A stretch of 35,000 nt of DNA from Gracilaria gracilis (taxonomy: Eukaryota; Rhodophyta; Florideophyceae; Gracilariales; Gracilariaceae): NCBI GenBank assembly GCA_030374805.1, contig JARGSG010000141.1, forward strand, positions 25,001 to 60,000. Reading direction: 5' to 3'. Below the pieces are notes generated by a model, which was not told the origin of the DNA, made no database searches, and worked only from the letters and a program-made list of their open reading frames with translations. Positions 11,911-19,971 of this stretch are shown here, piece after piece. A program made the position numbers and the translations under genes. Numbering within the stretch: the first letter of the stretch is position 1; each line of letters begins with the position of its first letter.

Positions 11911-12204
11911 TCGATTTTCGGAAAACCGAAAACCGTTCATCTCCAGTTGCGGTCAAAACCGATTTTCAAAAAGCTAAAAATCGATTTTCGAAAACCGATA
12001 ACCAACCAGGGCGTGGATTGGAAGGTGTGGGGGGCCCAGAGGTGCGAGAGTCTATGGATATCAGGGGTCGTAGACAGATCTCAATTTTCCTCAAAATCGA
12101 TTTTCAGAAAAACCAAAAATCGATTTTCGAAAAACTGAAAACTGAAAACCGACATGCACAGCCTCGGAGGGTTTGCCGGTCTGGGGATTTCTGGAGAGGA
12201 TGCG

Positions 12205-12275
12205 GATAATATGTTAAGTGTAAATGATATACATGACTATACTAAACTACTCTACAATAAACCTAGTTTTCGATT
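12205..12275. repeat. AT-rich module 2 inside the G-rich array
   Basis: This carries GTGTAAATGATATACATGAC, CTAAACTACTCTACAATAAA and CCTAGTTTTCG, clearly homologous to modules 1 and 3 but with substitutions. Confidence 0.75.
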
Positions 12276-13463
12276 ACATTCAGAATCCACTTACACAAAA
12301 CCGCAAACCGTCCAGATTCAGTTTCGCTCAAAATCGATTTTAAAAAAACTGAAAATCGATTTTCGAAAAACCGAAAGCAGTGTTCGGGGGCTTGAGGGCT
12401 TGGGGCGGGGGGGAGGGGGGGGGGTCTGGGGGTTTGGGGGTCACGAGCAGTTTTCAGTTTTGGTCAAAATTGATTTTCAGAAAAACCAAAAATCAATTTT
12501 CAGAGGAACGAAAACCGACATGCACAAGGTTCAGGGGTTCAGGGGTCCGGGGGTTTCGGGGGCATGTGCAGTTTCCAGTTTTGGTCAAAATCGATTTTCA
12601 GAAAAACCAAAAATCAATTTTCAGAGAAACGAAAACCGACATGCACAAGGTTCAGGGGTTCAAGGTTCAGGGGTTCAGGGGTCCGGGGGTTTGGGGGTCA
12701 TGTGCAGTTTTCAGTTTCGGTCAAAATCAGTTTTCAGAAATTCTAAAAATCGATTTTCAGAAAACTGAAATTTTGGCATGCGCAGGGTTCGGGGGTTCGG
12801 GGGTTCGGGGGGTTTGGGTGTTTGGGGGTTGTGTGCAGTTTTCAGTTTTGGTCAAAATCGATTTTCAAAAAACTAAAAATCGATTTCTGAAAAACTGGAA
12901 ACCGACATGCGCAGGGTTCGGGGGTTCGGGGGTTTAGGTGTTGGGGGGGTCATGGGCAGTTTTCAGTTTTGGTCAAAATCGATTTTCAAAAAACTGGAAA
13001 TCGATTTCAGAAAAACTGAAAACCGACACGCGCAGGGTTCAGGGGTTCGGGGGCTTGGGGGTCTAGGGGTTTTAGGGGTTATGGACAGTTTTCAGTTTTG
13101 GTCAAAATCGATTTTCAAAAAACTGGAAATCGATTTCAGAAAAACTGAAAACCGACACGCGCAGGGTTCGGGGGTTCGGGGGTTTAGGTGTTGGGGGGGT
13201 CATGGGCAGTTTTCAGTTTTGGTCAAAATCGATTTTCAAAAAACTGGAAATCGATTTCACAAAAACTGAAAACCGACACGCGCAGGGTTCGGGGGTTCGG
13301 GGGCTTGGGGGTCTAGGGGTTTTAGGGGTTATGGACAGTTTTCAGTTTTGGTCAAAATCGATTTTCAAAAAACTGAGAATCGATTTTCGAAAAACTGAAC
13401 CGCCCACATGCACAGGGTTCTGGGGCTCGGGGCTCGGGGGCCTAGGGGTTTTAGGGGTTGCTG

Positions 13464-13527
13464 GAAATAATTTATTTGTAAACGATATACTACACTACAC
13501 TACTCTACAATAAACTTAGTTTTCGGT
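13464..13527. repeat. AT-rich module 3 at the 28S-proximal end of the array
   Basis: This carries TTTGTAAACGATATACTACA, CACTACTCTACAATAAACTT and AGTTTTCGG. It is the module nearest the 3' end of 28S. Confidence 0.75.
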
Positions 13528-13774
13528 TTCGGTCAAAATCGATTTTCAAAAAACTGAAAACCGTTCATGTGCAGTTTTCAGTTTCGGTCAAAATCGATTT
13601 TCAAAAAACTGAAAATCGATTTTGCCCAAAACTGAAACACTACCAAGCCGAGACCTTCCCTGAAAGGGCGCGTCTTAAACCAGAATCAACCGATATTGCA
13701 CGCGTCTAAAGCCATATCAGGCGTGTTTTTAACCAATTTCAGGGGGGGTAACGGGGGTTGGTTGGCAGGTTAAA

Positions 13775-13777
<3 letters not shown>

Positions 13778-13805
<28 letters not shown>
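13778..13805. repeat. Homopolymer tract of 28 C
   Basis: This is an uninterrupted C28 run (G28 on the transcribed strand), followed by TCCCTCCCTCCTCCGCCCC and preceded by a G-rich stretch at 13743-13770. The length is likely unstable and could be mis-sequenced. The window ends before the equivalent place in the second unit. Confidence 0.9.
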
Positions 13806-13808
<3 letters not shown>

Positions 13809-14154
13809 CTCCCTCCTCCGCCCCTGCAAAAATATTCACCTACCAGCGCCTTCCAAAAACGCTCTAATATTCGTCGCCTAAGTCGATACACGTATGACAC
13901 GTGGCAGTCCCTACGGGCATCGTCAGCCGGATAGCCATCCCCTGTAGGGAATGACCATCCAGCTTTTCTTGGAACGATGCCTCCTAGTCAACCTAAGCTA
14001 ACCTTCTTTCTTTGAATCCTAGCTAAGCAAAGCCTTTCTTTTCTAGAATGAAACCCAAGTAAGCTTAAAGAGTCCTGCACACTTGAACATATTTTTTTAA
14101 CCAAGTCCAATGGGGAAATGACTTGTTGAAAATCAGAAACAGTCGAAATCGAAA

Positions 14155-14176
14155 AAAATCGATAATTATCGATTTT
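14155..14176. promoter_or_regulatory. 22-bp perfect palindrome downstream of 28S
   Basis: The bases centred on ATCGATAATTATCGAT, flanked by AAA and TTT, form a perfect 22-bp palindrome, preceded by the word GAAATCGAAAAAAA. It lies about 225 bp past the 28S 3' end in the direction of transcription, a place where rDNA terminator and fork-barrier proteins bind in other eukaryotes. The regulatory role is inference. Confidence 0.5.
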
Positions 14177-14391
14177 GCCCGATTCTGAATTTCCAAAGTT
14201 GAAACTCATCATTTCTTATCCCACCCTTAGTCTTCCATGCCCAAGTGTTCTAGACACTCCATGCCAACATTACACTTCATCTCTCTAGCCAAGTAAAACA
14301 GCCTTGCCTCACTAGGGTTCAATCTCTCAAGTTCGAAGCGGTCTTGCACGCTAAGAATGAGTTTTTGTTTTTACTGTTTGAACCCGAAATC

Positions 14392-14398
14392 AAAAAAA
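14392..14398 (-). terminator. T7 run directly after the 28S 3' end
   Basis: On the minus strand the 28S end GATTCGTCC is followed at once by seven T. A T-rich stretch here may mark 3' processing or help RNA polymerase I release. This is position-based inference only. Confidence 0.35.
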
Positions 14399-14770
14399 GG
14401 ACGAATCAAAAGAACAACGGAAATGCTCAGCCAATCGTAGTAACAAAGACTACTCAAGCGCTTACACACCCCGGTCCCATTCCGGTCATCTACAGGATAT
14501 TCTATTTCTGCAAAAACAGACAAAGAGTTGAATATGGTGCTCATCTTCCCGAGAGAAGATTATACGGACAACGCCGTATGATGCAGAAACGAAACGAGTC
14601 ATCGCTGAGCAGAACCGATCCAGGCTTAGACTCTCTCAGCCTTTCTAATCGTTCAGACGGTAGCGTCGCAGCACTGCGGGCTCCCGCAGCTGCATGTGCC
14701 AGAGGTCTGAATTAAGCGTTCCTCTCGTACTGCCTTAAATTACTGCCGCGATAACTTTTCATCGGTAGGA

Positions 14771-14817
<47 letters not shown>

Positions 14818-14844
14818 GTTGGCGGGTGAACAATCCGACACTTT
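14399..14844 (-). rRNA. 28S rRNA gene, 3' fragment (split by retrotransposon)
   Basis: The reverse complement reads from AAGTGTCGGATTGTTCACCC (A-loop region) through GAGCTGGGTTTAGACCGTCG, GTGAGACAGGTTAGTTTTA and the sarcin-ricin loop CAGTACGAGAGGAAC (14718-14732) to a 3' end that aligns by eye with plant 25S ends (GTGTAAGCGCTTGAGTAGTC ... ACGATTGGCTGAG ... GATTCGTCC). It is therefore the last 445 nt or so of 28S. The conserved domain V sequence that should precede it, including the block around GTTACCACAGGGATAACTGG, is absent; antisense retrotransposon sequence stands there instead. The exact boundary with the element is uncertain by up to about 35 bp. Confidence 0.93.
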
Positions 14845-15493
14845 GCGCTACCGCGAATCTTTCTGCGAGCGCTCCGAGCGCTTTCGTCGTCGCGGTCGCG
14901 CGCTACGTCGTTCTCTTTCGTTTCGTCTACCTCTCTCTCCGAACGGAGCCCTGCTTGTGGGGCTTCGCGCGCGGTGCCTATCGCTGGGCACTGCGATTTC
15001 TCTACACCATTCGATTCGTCTAGTCTCGTTCTACCGCCCCATCTAATCCGCGCCGCGTTATCTCTACGCGATCAGCCGCGATCCCTGCTTTACTACCGTC
15101 TGGGTATCTTCTTTCCTCCGCCTATCTCTCTCCGCCGCCGTCGTCGTCGCCGTCGTCGGCCACCGCACTGTCAGCCAACAGACTTTGCGCCAATAATTTG
15201 TGGTTATTTCCACTGTAAGATCTCCGTGCACGCGTTCCCGCAAGCGACCAGCAGGGGCCAACTGGCGAAAGCATATCTTTTTGTTATTAACCTCCCTGGG
15301 AAGTCTCGTACGGAACAACGCGCCTCGCTCTGGGGTACGTCAGAGCTTGGTAGGACGCTGCAAACCGTGTCTCACCGGGAGAGTGTTAACCCGGGATCAG
15401 AGGATCTCTCCTCTAGGGTACCGGAGCTAGTAACTCCCGCCAGTGGGCCTGTCGGCGCATCTACGAAGTTTCTTATCATCCTTTACCAGCATC
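14845..15493 (+). promoter_or_regulatory. Retrotransposon 5' leader (likely 5' UTR with internal promoter)
   Basis: These 649 nt contain no ATG in any frame, although about ten would be expected by chance. The leader is GC- and pyrimidine-rich, with CTCTCTCTCC (14931-14940), a CCG/TCG trinucleotide run (about 15132-15159) and a hairpin AGAGGA-TCTC-TCCTCT (15399-15414). Its composition differs sharply from the A-rich rDNA spacers. An element antisense to rRNA must start its own transcript, so an internal promoter is expected here, but I recognise no specific box. Confidence 0.6.
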
Positions 15494-17077
15494 ATGCTGA
15501 AGGGCCACCACGTGGTCTTCGACAACTCTCGCGACTCAGGGCGTGCCACGCCTCGCTCCAAAAAGCGCACCTTTCAAGAGGACTTCAAACTCAAGAAGGA
15601 ACGCCTACGCTGCCCGCATTGCAAACAGCCTGATGTACTCTCTCTCAATGGGTCTTCTAGTGGGCGCTTTGCGGTGAAATGTCGCATCTGCCAACGCAAA
15701 GTAACTGGCGGAAAACTTGACCAACTCCTTCATGATTGTGAGGTACCAACCCCAATCCTGACGCCAACTCAGCCGCCGAAGGTTGCTATTGTTTGTCCTT
15801 CGACGCCGCCCGCGAGTGCGAAGCCCCTATCCTTCGCGCCTGCGCGCAACAACTTGATCCCATCTCCTGACGGGGCCTCACCAGAAGACCCTGTCAACCT
15901 CTGTGCTCAGGAATCGCTCCAATCTGTATCGTCTGTCCCCAGCTTTAGTTCAGCTCCAGTTCTGACTACCCCAAGCTTGGCAGCTCAGGTTCGTGCAGCA
16001 GTAGCACAAAAGGAATCTTTCTCAACGCCACCTCTGAGTACGAATGCTCCCCGTCCTGCCAAGAAATCCAAGCAGGCGGTAGAGAATCGAACTCCTACCC
16101 CAGCAATCCCGGTTCAGAAGCTCATTCCGAATCCCGGATCTATCCTCAGAATCAATCGCAAGAAGACATACAACGAATTGTTGATTGAGAACAAAGCGCT
16201 ATACGAAGAACTTGAGACGCAAAGAGACTCCATTTCTCTACTCAAGAGGCAGGTAGAGGTACTGCAACGTGCAATGGAAGAAGCGGGGGATAAAAGGAAT
16301 CACCCTCTTGCTATTGAAGTTAACGAAGCTAGGAACCACCCTGACGACGTCACGCGTCCTGCACCTCCAGCATCTCCCATCCCGCAACCAATTCAACAAG
16401 TAGCTGAAAAGGTTCACTCACAGATCGTACCGAAGAAAAAGGCTGCAGCCAAGCCTGCAGCTCTCTCTTGGGCACAGATTGCGGCAAAACCTGCGCTAAA
16501 TTCAGTCCCAAGTGAAACGAAGGCAAAGTTGGTCGAGACCAGCAAAGCTCTCCGCGACGCCGGCCTGATCCCAGCAGCGGCTAAACCCAAACCGAAAGTT
16601 ATCCCTGTCTACTTTGGCAACGTACGCCGAGGCCCTATTGGAGCTCTACGACGTGCACTACTCCTCTCTCTGCCCAAATGGTCAGTAATCAGCCTCTCTT
16701 TTATTGGCAACTCGGCGTTAGAAGTCCTTTGTCATGAACCTTTGGCTAGTCGACTGATCGCAACGATGAAGCTGCTTAAATACCGTCATCTCGCCAACTT
16801 CGACCCGAAAGGATCTGGCGAGGCAACGGTGAAGGCAAAGTCGCACCTCACGGCTTGCTTTAGAAGATGGAAATGGTGTTCCCACCGCTCTACGTCTCCT
16901 TCGGCAAAGACCTGGTACGGCATCCAAGCTGATGCTCTTGCAGAGAAACACCCTGACCTGCAACTCCATTCTCCGTCCCCTTCCCCATCAAAGGAATCTG
17001 TTGGCTCTACAGAAAATCAGGACGACCAAACCCAGAACGAAATCTCAAATGCGAACCCTGGGGGTAGCGATCAATGA
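15494..17077 (+). CDS. Retrotransposon ORF1 protein (RNA-binding, gag-like)
   Basis: This is a 527-residue protein, presumed to coat element RNA and accompany ORF2 in the retrotransposition particle. I start it at the first ATG of the transcript (15494, A at -3); upstream in frame there is only a GTG at 15443 after a TAA stop at 15431. Near the N-terminus a basic patch (RSKKR) leads to two pairs, CPHC (40-43) and CRIC (63-66), resembling a zinc ribbon rather than the CCHC knuckles of most LINE ORF1s. A Pro/Ser/Thr-rich linker follows (about 85-215), then a heptad-like coiled coil (about 223-268, NELLIENKALYEELE...), a SWAQIA motif (325-330), and an RRM-like stretch (about 370-430, VYFGNVRRGPIGALRRAL ... 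SLSFIGNS). The C-terminal tail is Ser/Pro/Asp/Asn-rich. It overlaps ORF2 by ATGA. The domain calls are by eye; assignment as ORF1 rests mainly on position. Confidence 0.85.
   Translation: MLKGHHVVFDNSRDSGRATPRSKKRTFQEDFKLKKERLRCPHCKQPDVLSLNGSSSGRFAVKCRICQRKVTGGKLDQLLHDCEVPTPILTPTQPPKVAIVCPSTPPASAKPLSFAPARNNLIPSPDGASPEDPVNLCAQESLQSVSSVPSFSSAPVLTTPSLAAQVRAAVAQKESFSTPPLSTNAPRPAKKSKQAVENRTPTPAIPVQKLIPNPGSILRINRKKTYNELLIENKALYEELETQRDSISLLKRQVEVLQRAMEEAGDKRNHPLAIEVNEARNHPDDVTRPAPPASPIPQPIQQVAEKVHSQIVPKKKAAAKPAALSWAQIAAKPALNSVPSETKAKLVETSKALRDAGLIPAAAKPKPKVIPVYFGNVRRGPIGALRRALLLSLPKWSVISLSFIGNSALEVLCHEPLASRLIATMKLLKYRHLANFDPKGSGEATVKAKSHLTACFRRWKWCSHRSTSPSAKTWYGIQADALAEKHPDLQLHSPSPSPSKESVGSTENQDDQTQNEISNANPGGSDQ
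17074..17077 (+). promoter_or_regulatory. ATGA stop-start overlap between ORF1 and ORF2
   Basis: The ORF2 start codon (17074-17076) overlaps the ORF1 stop TGA (17075-17077). Such overlaps permit coupled termination-reinitiation in several two-ORF non-LTR elements. It would give ORF2 at a lower level than ORF1. Confidence 0.7.
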
Positions 17078-19971
17078 TCGTCACCAACTTTAACATCACT
17101 GGGTGCACCACGCCCAAACTAGACAGCGTTAAATCGCTGTTAACGTCCTCTGACCTTGTCTGTATCACAGAGACTTGGTCAAATGGCAACTGGATCACGG
17201 AAGACTCTTTCTTCTGGGAATCAACGGATGCTTATGCATCCCCGAACCGCTCACGACTTGGTGGAGGTGTAGCAGTTTTCTTTAAAGACTTTGGCGCTTT
17301 TAAAAAGCGCGAATCGATATCGAACGCTGCGTTTCAGATTCTCGTTGGAACTTTTCGTTCTATCAATGTAATCGTCGCCTACATTAAGCCACAGGCGTCC
17401 AAAGAGGACCTCAAGGCCTTCTTCATGGAACTCACTCGCCTCTCTAGAGGTAAGACGCTTATTGTTGGTGACCTCAACGCCCGACACAATAAGTGGGACC
17501 GAATGTCTAATCCACAAGGCTCCCAACTCTACAAATGGTGTATCAAATCACGGTGCTCAATCGTGGCTCCATCTACTCCAACGTTTCAATCACACAGAGG
17601 TTCTAGTGTGGTTGACATATTCTTGACAAAAGGAATCGACGTGTCAGGAGTCTCGGTAGTGCAGGGCACTTGGTCTTCTGATCATTCCCCTGTTACAGCA
17701 GAATTTCCTTTGGTAACGCCCAAGTCCTTAGAAGAAAGGATACCACAAGCCTTGCTCAACAACCCGTCGCTCAAGCGGGATGCTCAGAATTCCTATCGTA
17801 AGCACATTCCCCCCATTAAGAATTTGCTTAACAATGCCTCAACCCATCGGGAACTGGATTCGGCTACAACCTTGCTAGCTAAAGCAATCCTGAGACCATG
17901 GACAGGAAACCTCTCGCCAAAGCCTCCTCGTTCCAAACCAGGATGGACTCACGCACTAGACCAAATGGCAAAGCACAGATCCCGCCTCTTACGTAGTAAG
18001 AATCAGGCTGATCACGCTGCAGCAAAGGATCTTGATCGCAAGATCAAACGGACGTTCCGTAGGAATCGCCGTAAGATTCTTGCCCAACAACGCGACGAGC
18101 TTATGCAAGGACCCCCTGAGGACCTCGTACCCAAGCTCCGCCGCCTCCAAGCTACGTTTGAATCGTCTGTGGATAAGCAAACTGTCAATCCTGACGAGTA
18201 CACAAAGTTTATGCAAGACTCTCAACCCCTTGAATATTCTGAGATCCAACCTCAACACTTCGAAGTTCCCCAAGGCTTCGAAGATTTTATTCAACTCGCT
18301 ATCATGTCTGCAGCTAAGAAGAAGTCCCCAGGCCCAGACCTAGTGCCAATTGAAGCACTCAAATTGGACAGGGAACTATTCACTCAGGCTCTAATGGCAC
18401 TATGGACTGCGGTAGGACGCCTCGCATACGTCCCACGTCTTATGCGCAATGGCTATATCACCCCGGTCTATAAGAAGAAAGGAGACTACACAACTCCATC
18501 AAATTACCGCCCAATCGCGCTCCTTTCCACGCTGAGAAAGGTGATAACAAAGGCGATACACTATAGGATCTCAGAGCTCTACTTGTTTCACCGTAATCAA
18601 TGGGGCTTCATCAGAGGCTCGAACACAGAAGTGGCTGCTATGTACGCTTCTAGTTCCCTCTCATCTGGATTTTCCGCTACGGCTTCACTCGACATCAAAA
18701 GTGCTTACCCGTCGGTACCGAGGGATAAACTGCTCCAAGTTGTTCGCGACCGCATTGTGGACCCCATAGTGGATATGGTTCCTGCTATACTCTTGCCAAT
18801 GGGTTTTCGTACGGTAGGACAGGTATCTAATGGGTTAATTGTCATGGTTCTTGGAGTCCCACAAGGTGATCCGCTCAGCCCAACCCTCTTTAATATTTTT
18901 ATGGATGTCTTCTTGGAATTACTTAACCGTATCCCGATGAGTATCACCAGCTGCTTTGCTGACGATGTGCTCCTACTGGCTCGCAACTACACCACGCTTG
19001 TCCGTCAATTAGCTGCGTGTTCAGCCTGGGCGAAAGGACAAAACATGAAGTGGAATCCGACTAAGTCTTTTGTCATGGGGTCACCCATCACGCGTGCGTT
19101 CTTTCTTGATAACCAACCTCTCTCGTGCAAAGAAGTGGTCATCTACCTGGGTTTCTCTTTCATGGTTACTGGAATCTCCCATCACAAACTTTTAGACCGG
19201 CTGGAAGCTGGTCGCAATTTGCTACGCATGCTCAGGCGCTTGACACTTAACGTCCCGTTGCCAGTGCTAAGCAAACTAACCCTAGTACGCACTAAGGTCT
19301 ACCCTATCTTCGAATACTGCCTCTCTATTCAACCACAAACGCCGGAAACCGATGACGTGGTTCGGAAACTGGAACTCGAAGTACTCACTTGGGTGCTGTC
19401 AACCAAAGTCACGCCGTCCTGCCTACAGAGGGCTCGCGCATTACTGCGTTTGCCGTCGATTACGGTCAGACGCCGTGTCCAAGGTGTGGTACTCGCAGCT
19501 CGTTTTCATACGCGCACCAAGGAGATATTATCCCCACGGACGCCATTGGAAAAGGAACTCCAAGCAAGATCAATAAGGACATGGATCACTGTGCGTGACT
19601 ACCCTTCAATCAACTCATTACTCTCTGGTGTGACTCTCCCCGTCAAGCCGGAACTCCTGACCGACTTCAAAGAATCATTCAAGAACAAGGTCTATAGGGA
19701 ACAATTCGAGCTGGCTAACCTAGGCAGGGCGCGTGTCATACCGCTGTCTAAGGCCCATCTCCCCCTCTTTCGCTCCCCGATATTATCACACAAGGCTATC
19801 CATGAGGCTGTTTTGTGGTATCTTGGTAAGCTCCCGGTACGCACAGAGTCTATAAGGATTTTGCTACCGGATATTCGCCGCCTTTTGGAATCTAGGAATT
19901 GGACGGAGTCTCAGGAAACTGAAGCCTCCATGGTCTTGGAAAAATGCTCTCTCACAAGGGATCTCCATTAG
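17074..19971 (+). CDS. Retrotransposon ORF2: APE endonuclease and reverse transcriptase
   Basis: This is a 965-residue polyprotein that would nick target DNA and copy element RNA onto the nick (target-primed reverse transcription). The endonuclease starts almost at residue 1 and shows the family order: NFN (5-7), TETW with E33, AYIKP (102-106), GDLNARH with D133/N135, VVDIF with D181, and SDHSPV with D203/H204. All expected catalytic positions are present. The reverse transcriptase shows KKKSPGPD (415-422), NYRPIALLS (477-485), motif A SLDIKSAYPSV (D540), motif B GVPQGDPLSP (594-603), motif C FADD (628-631; Phe replaces the common Tyr), and YLGF (691-694). No RNase H and no C-terminal Cys/His knuckle are visible; the C-terminus has only scattered His. 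Its ATG lies within the ORF1 stop (ATGA), suggesting termination-reinitiation. The frame is intact. Confidence 0.97.
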   Translation: MIVTNFNITGCTTPKLDSVKSLLTSSDLVCITETWSNGNWITEDSFFWESTDAYASPNRSRLGGGVAVFFKDFGAFKKRESISNAAFQILVGTFRSINVIVAYIKPQASKEDLKAFFMELTRLSRGKTLIVGDLNARHNKWDRMSNPQGSQLYKWCIKSRCSIVAPSTPTFQSHRGSSVVDIFLTKGIDVSGVSVVQGTWSSDHSPVTAEFPLVTPKSLEERIPQALLNNPSLKRDAQNSYRKHIPPIKNLLNNASTHRELDSATTLLAKAILRPWTGNLSPKPPRSKPGWTHALDQMAKHRSRLLRSKNQADHAAAKDLDRKIKRTFRRNRRKILAQQRDELMQGPPEDLVPKLRRLQATFESSVDKQTVNPDEYTKFMQDSQPLEYSEIQPQHFEVPQGFEDFIQLAIMSAAKKKSPGPDLVPIEALKLDRELFTQALMALWTAVGRLAYVPRLMRNGYITPVYKKKGDYTTPSNYRPIALLSTLRKVITKAIHYRISELYLFHRNQWGFIRGSNTEVAAMYASSSLSSGFSATASLDIKSAYPSVPRDKLLQVVRDRIVDPIVDMVPAILLPMGFRTVGQVSNGLIVMVLGVPQGDPLSPTLFNIFMDVFLELLNRIPMSITSCFADDVLLLARNYTTLVRQLAACSAWAKGQNMKWNPTKSFVMGSPITRAFFLDNQPLSCKEVVIYLGFSFMVTGISHHKLLDRLEAGRNLLRMLRRLTLNVPLPVLSKLTLVRTKVYPIFEYCLSIQPQTPETDDVVRKLELEVLTWVLSTKVTPSCLQRARALLRLPSITVRRRVQGVVLAARFHTRTKEILSPRTPLEKELQARSIRTWITVRDYPSINSLLSGVTLPVKPELLTDFKESFKNKVYREQFELANLGRARVIPLSKAHLPLFRSPILSHKAIHEAVLWYLGKLPVRTESIRILLPDIRRLLESRNWTESQETEASMVLEKCSLTRDLH

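Larger units (their letters stand above)
1..13406. repeat. rDNA unit repeat, left copy (matches 21593-35000)
   Basis: Everything from 1 to 13406 recurs from 21593 to the window end. The offset is 21,592 up to about 12,420, then 21,593, then 21,594 after about 12,950. The two shifts are one-G length differences: G10 versus G11 near 12415, and G7 versus G8 near 12943. Open frames across both copies translate identically otherwise, so the units are nearly identical over 13.4 kb. Confidence 0.95.
11386..13640. repeat. G-rich 121-136-bp tandem repeat array
   Basis: The units begin with CAGTTTTCAGTTTTGGTCAA, then AATCGATTTTC and AACTGRAAATCGATTTC, then ACTGAAAACCGACAYGCGCA, and end in a G-rich tail made of GGGTTCGGGGG, GGGGTCTAGGGG and similar runs. 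The GGTCAAAATCG anchor lies at 12462, 12583, 12719, 12850, 12971, 13100, 13221 and 13350, giving spacings of 121, 136, 131, 121, 129, 121 and 129. The left part (11390-12420) is more diverged and less regular. AAAATCGATTTT is a 12-bp palindrome. Many G3-G5 runs could form G-quadruplexes on the plus (non-transcribed) strand. Repetitive open frames of up to 204 codons run through the array but are broken by one G in the second unit, so they are not genes. Confidence 0.92.
13641..14398 (-). other. Unique 3' flank of 28S (3' ETS / termination area)
   Basis: This is 758 bp of non-repeated sequence just downstream of the 28S 3' end in the rRNA sense. Immediately after the 28S end there is a T7 run on the minus strand (14392-14398), then a 22-bp palindrome at 14155-14176, then a 28-C tract at 13778-13805. 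No tRNA or 5S gene could be recognised, and the open frame over 13988-14212 has no features of a protein. Confidence 0.7.

Noticed and set aside
12380..13450. Telomeric repeats or a telomere-proximal location
   Set aside because: GGGGGTTC-like runs look telomeric, but they are embedded in longer 121-136-bp units with palindromes and vary in sequence, so they are spacer repeats.
12154..13513. Long plus-strand frames encoding SFQFWSKSIFKK-type repeated peptides
   Set aside because: These are translations of the 121-136-bp repeat with low-complexity Gly/Arg tails. One added G in the second unit breaks the 204-codon frame to 106 codons, so there is no sign of protein-level constraint.
3869..14398. 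5S rRNA or tRNA gene in the intergenic spacer
   Set aside because: I scanned both strands for the 5S internal control core and for tRNA T-loop motifs and recognised neither. A covariance-model search (5S and tRNA models) would settle it.
15443..15493. GTG start for ORF1 giving 17 extra residues
   Set aside because: GTG is not a normal eukaryotic start; the first ATG of the leader is at 15494 with A at -3, and the zinc-ribbon-like domain is unaffected.
14974..15633. A 219-codon open frame starting at GTG and overlapping the leader and ORF1
   Set aside because: It has no ATG start, lies out of frame with ORF1 and has no recognisable domain. It is a GC-rich chance frame.
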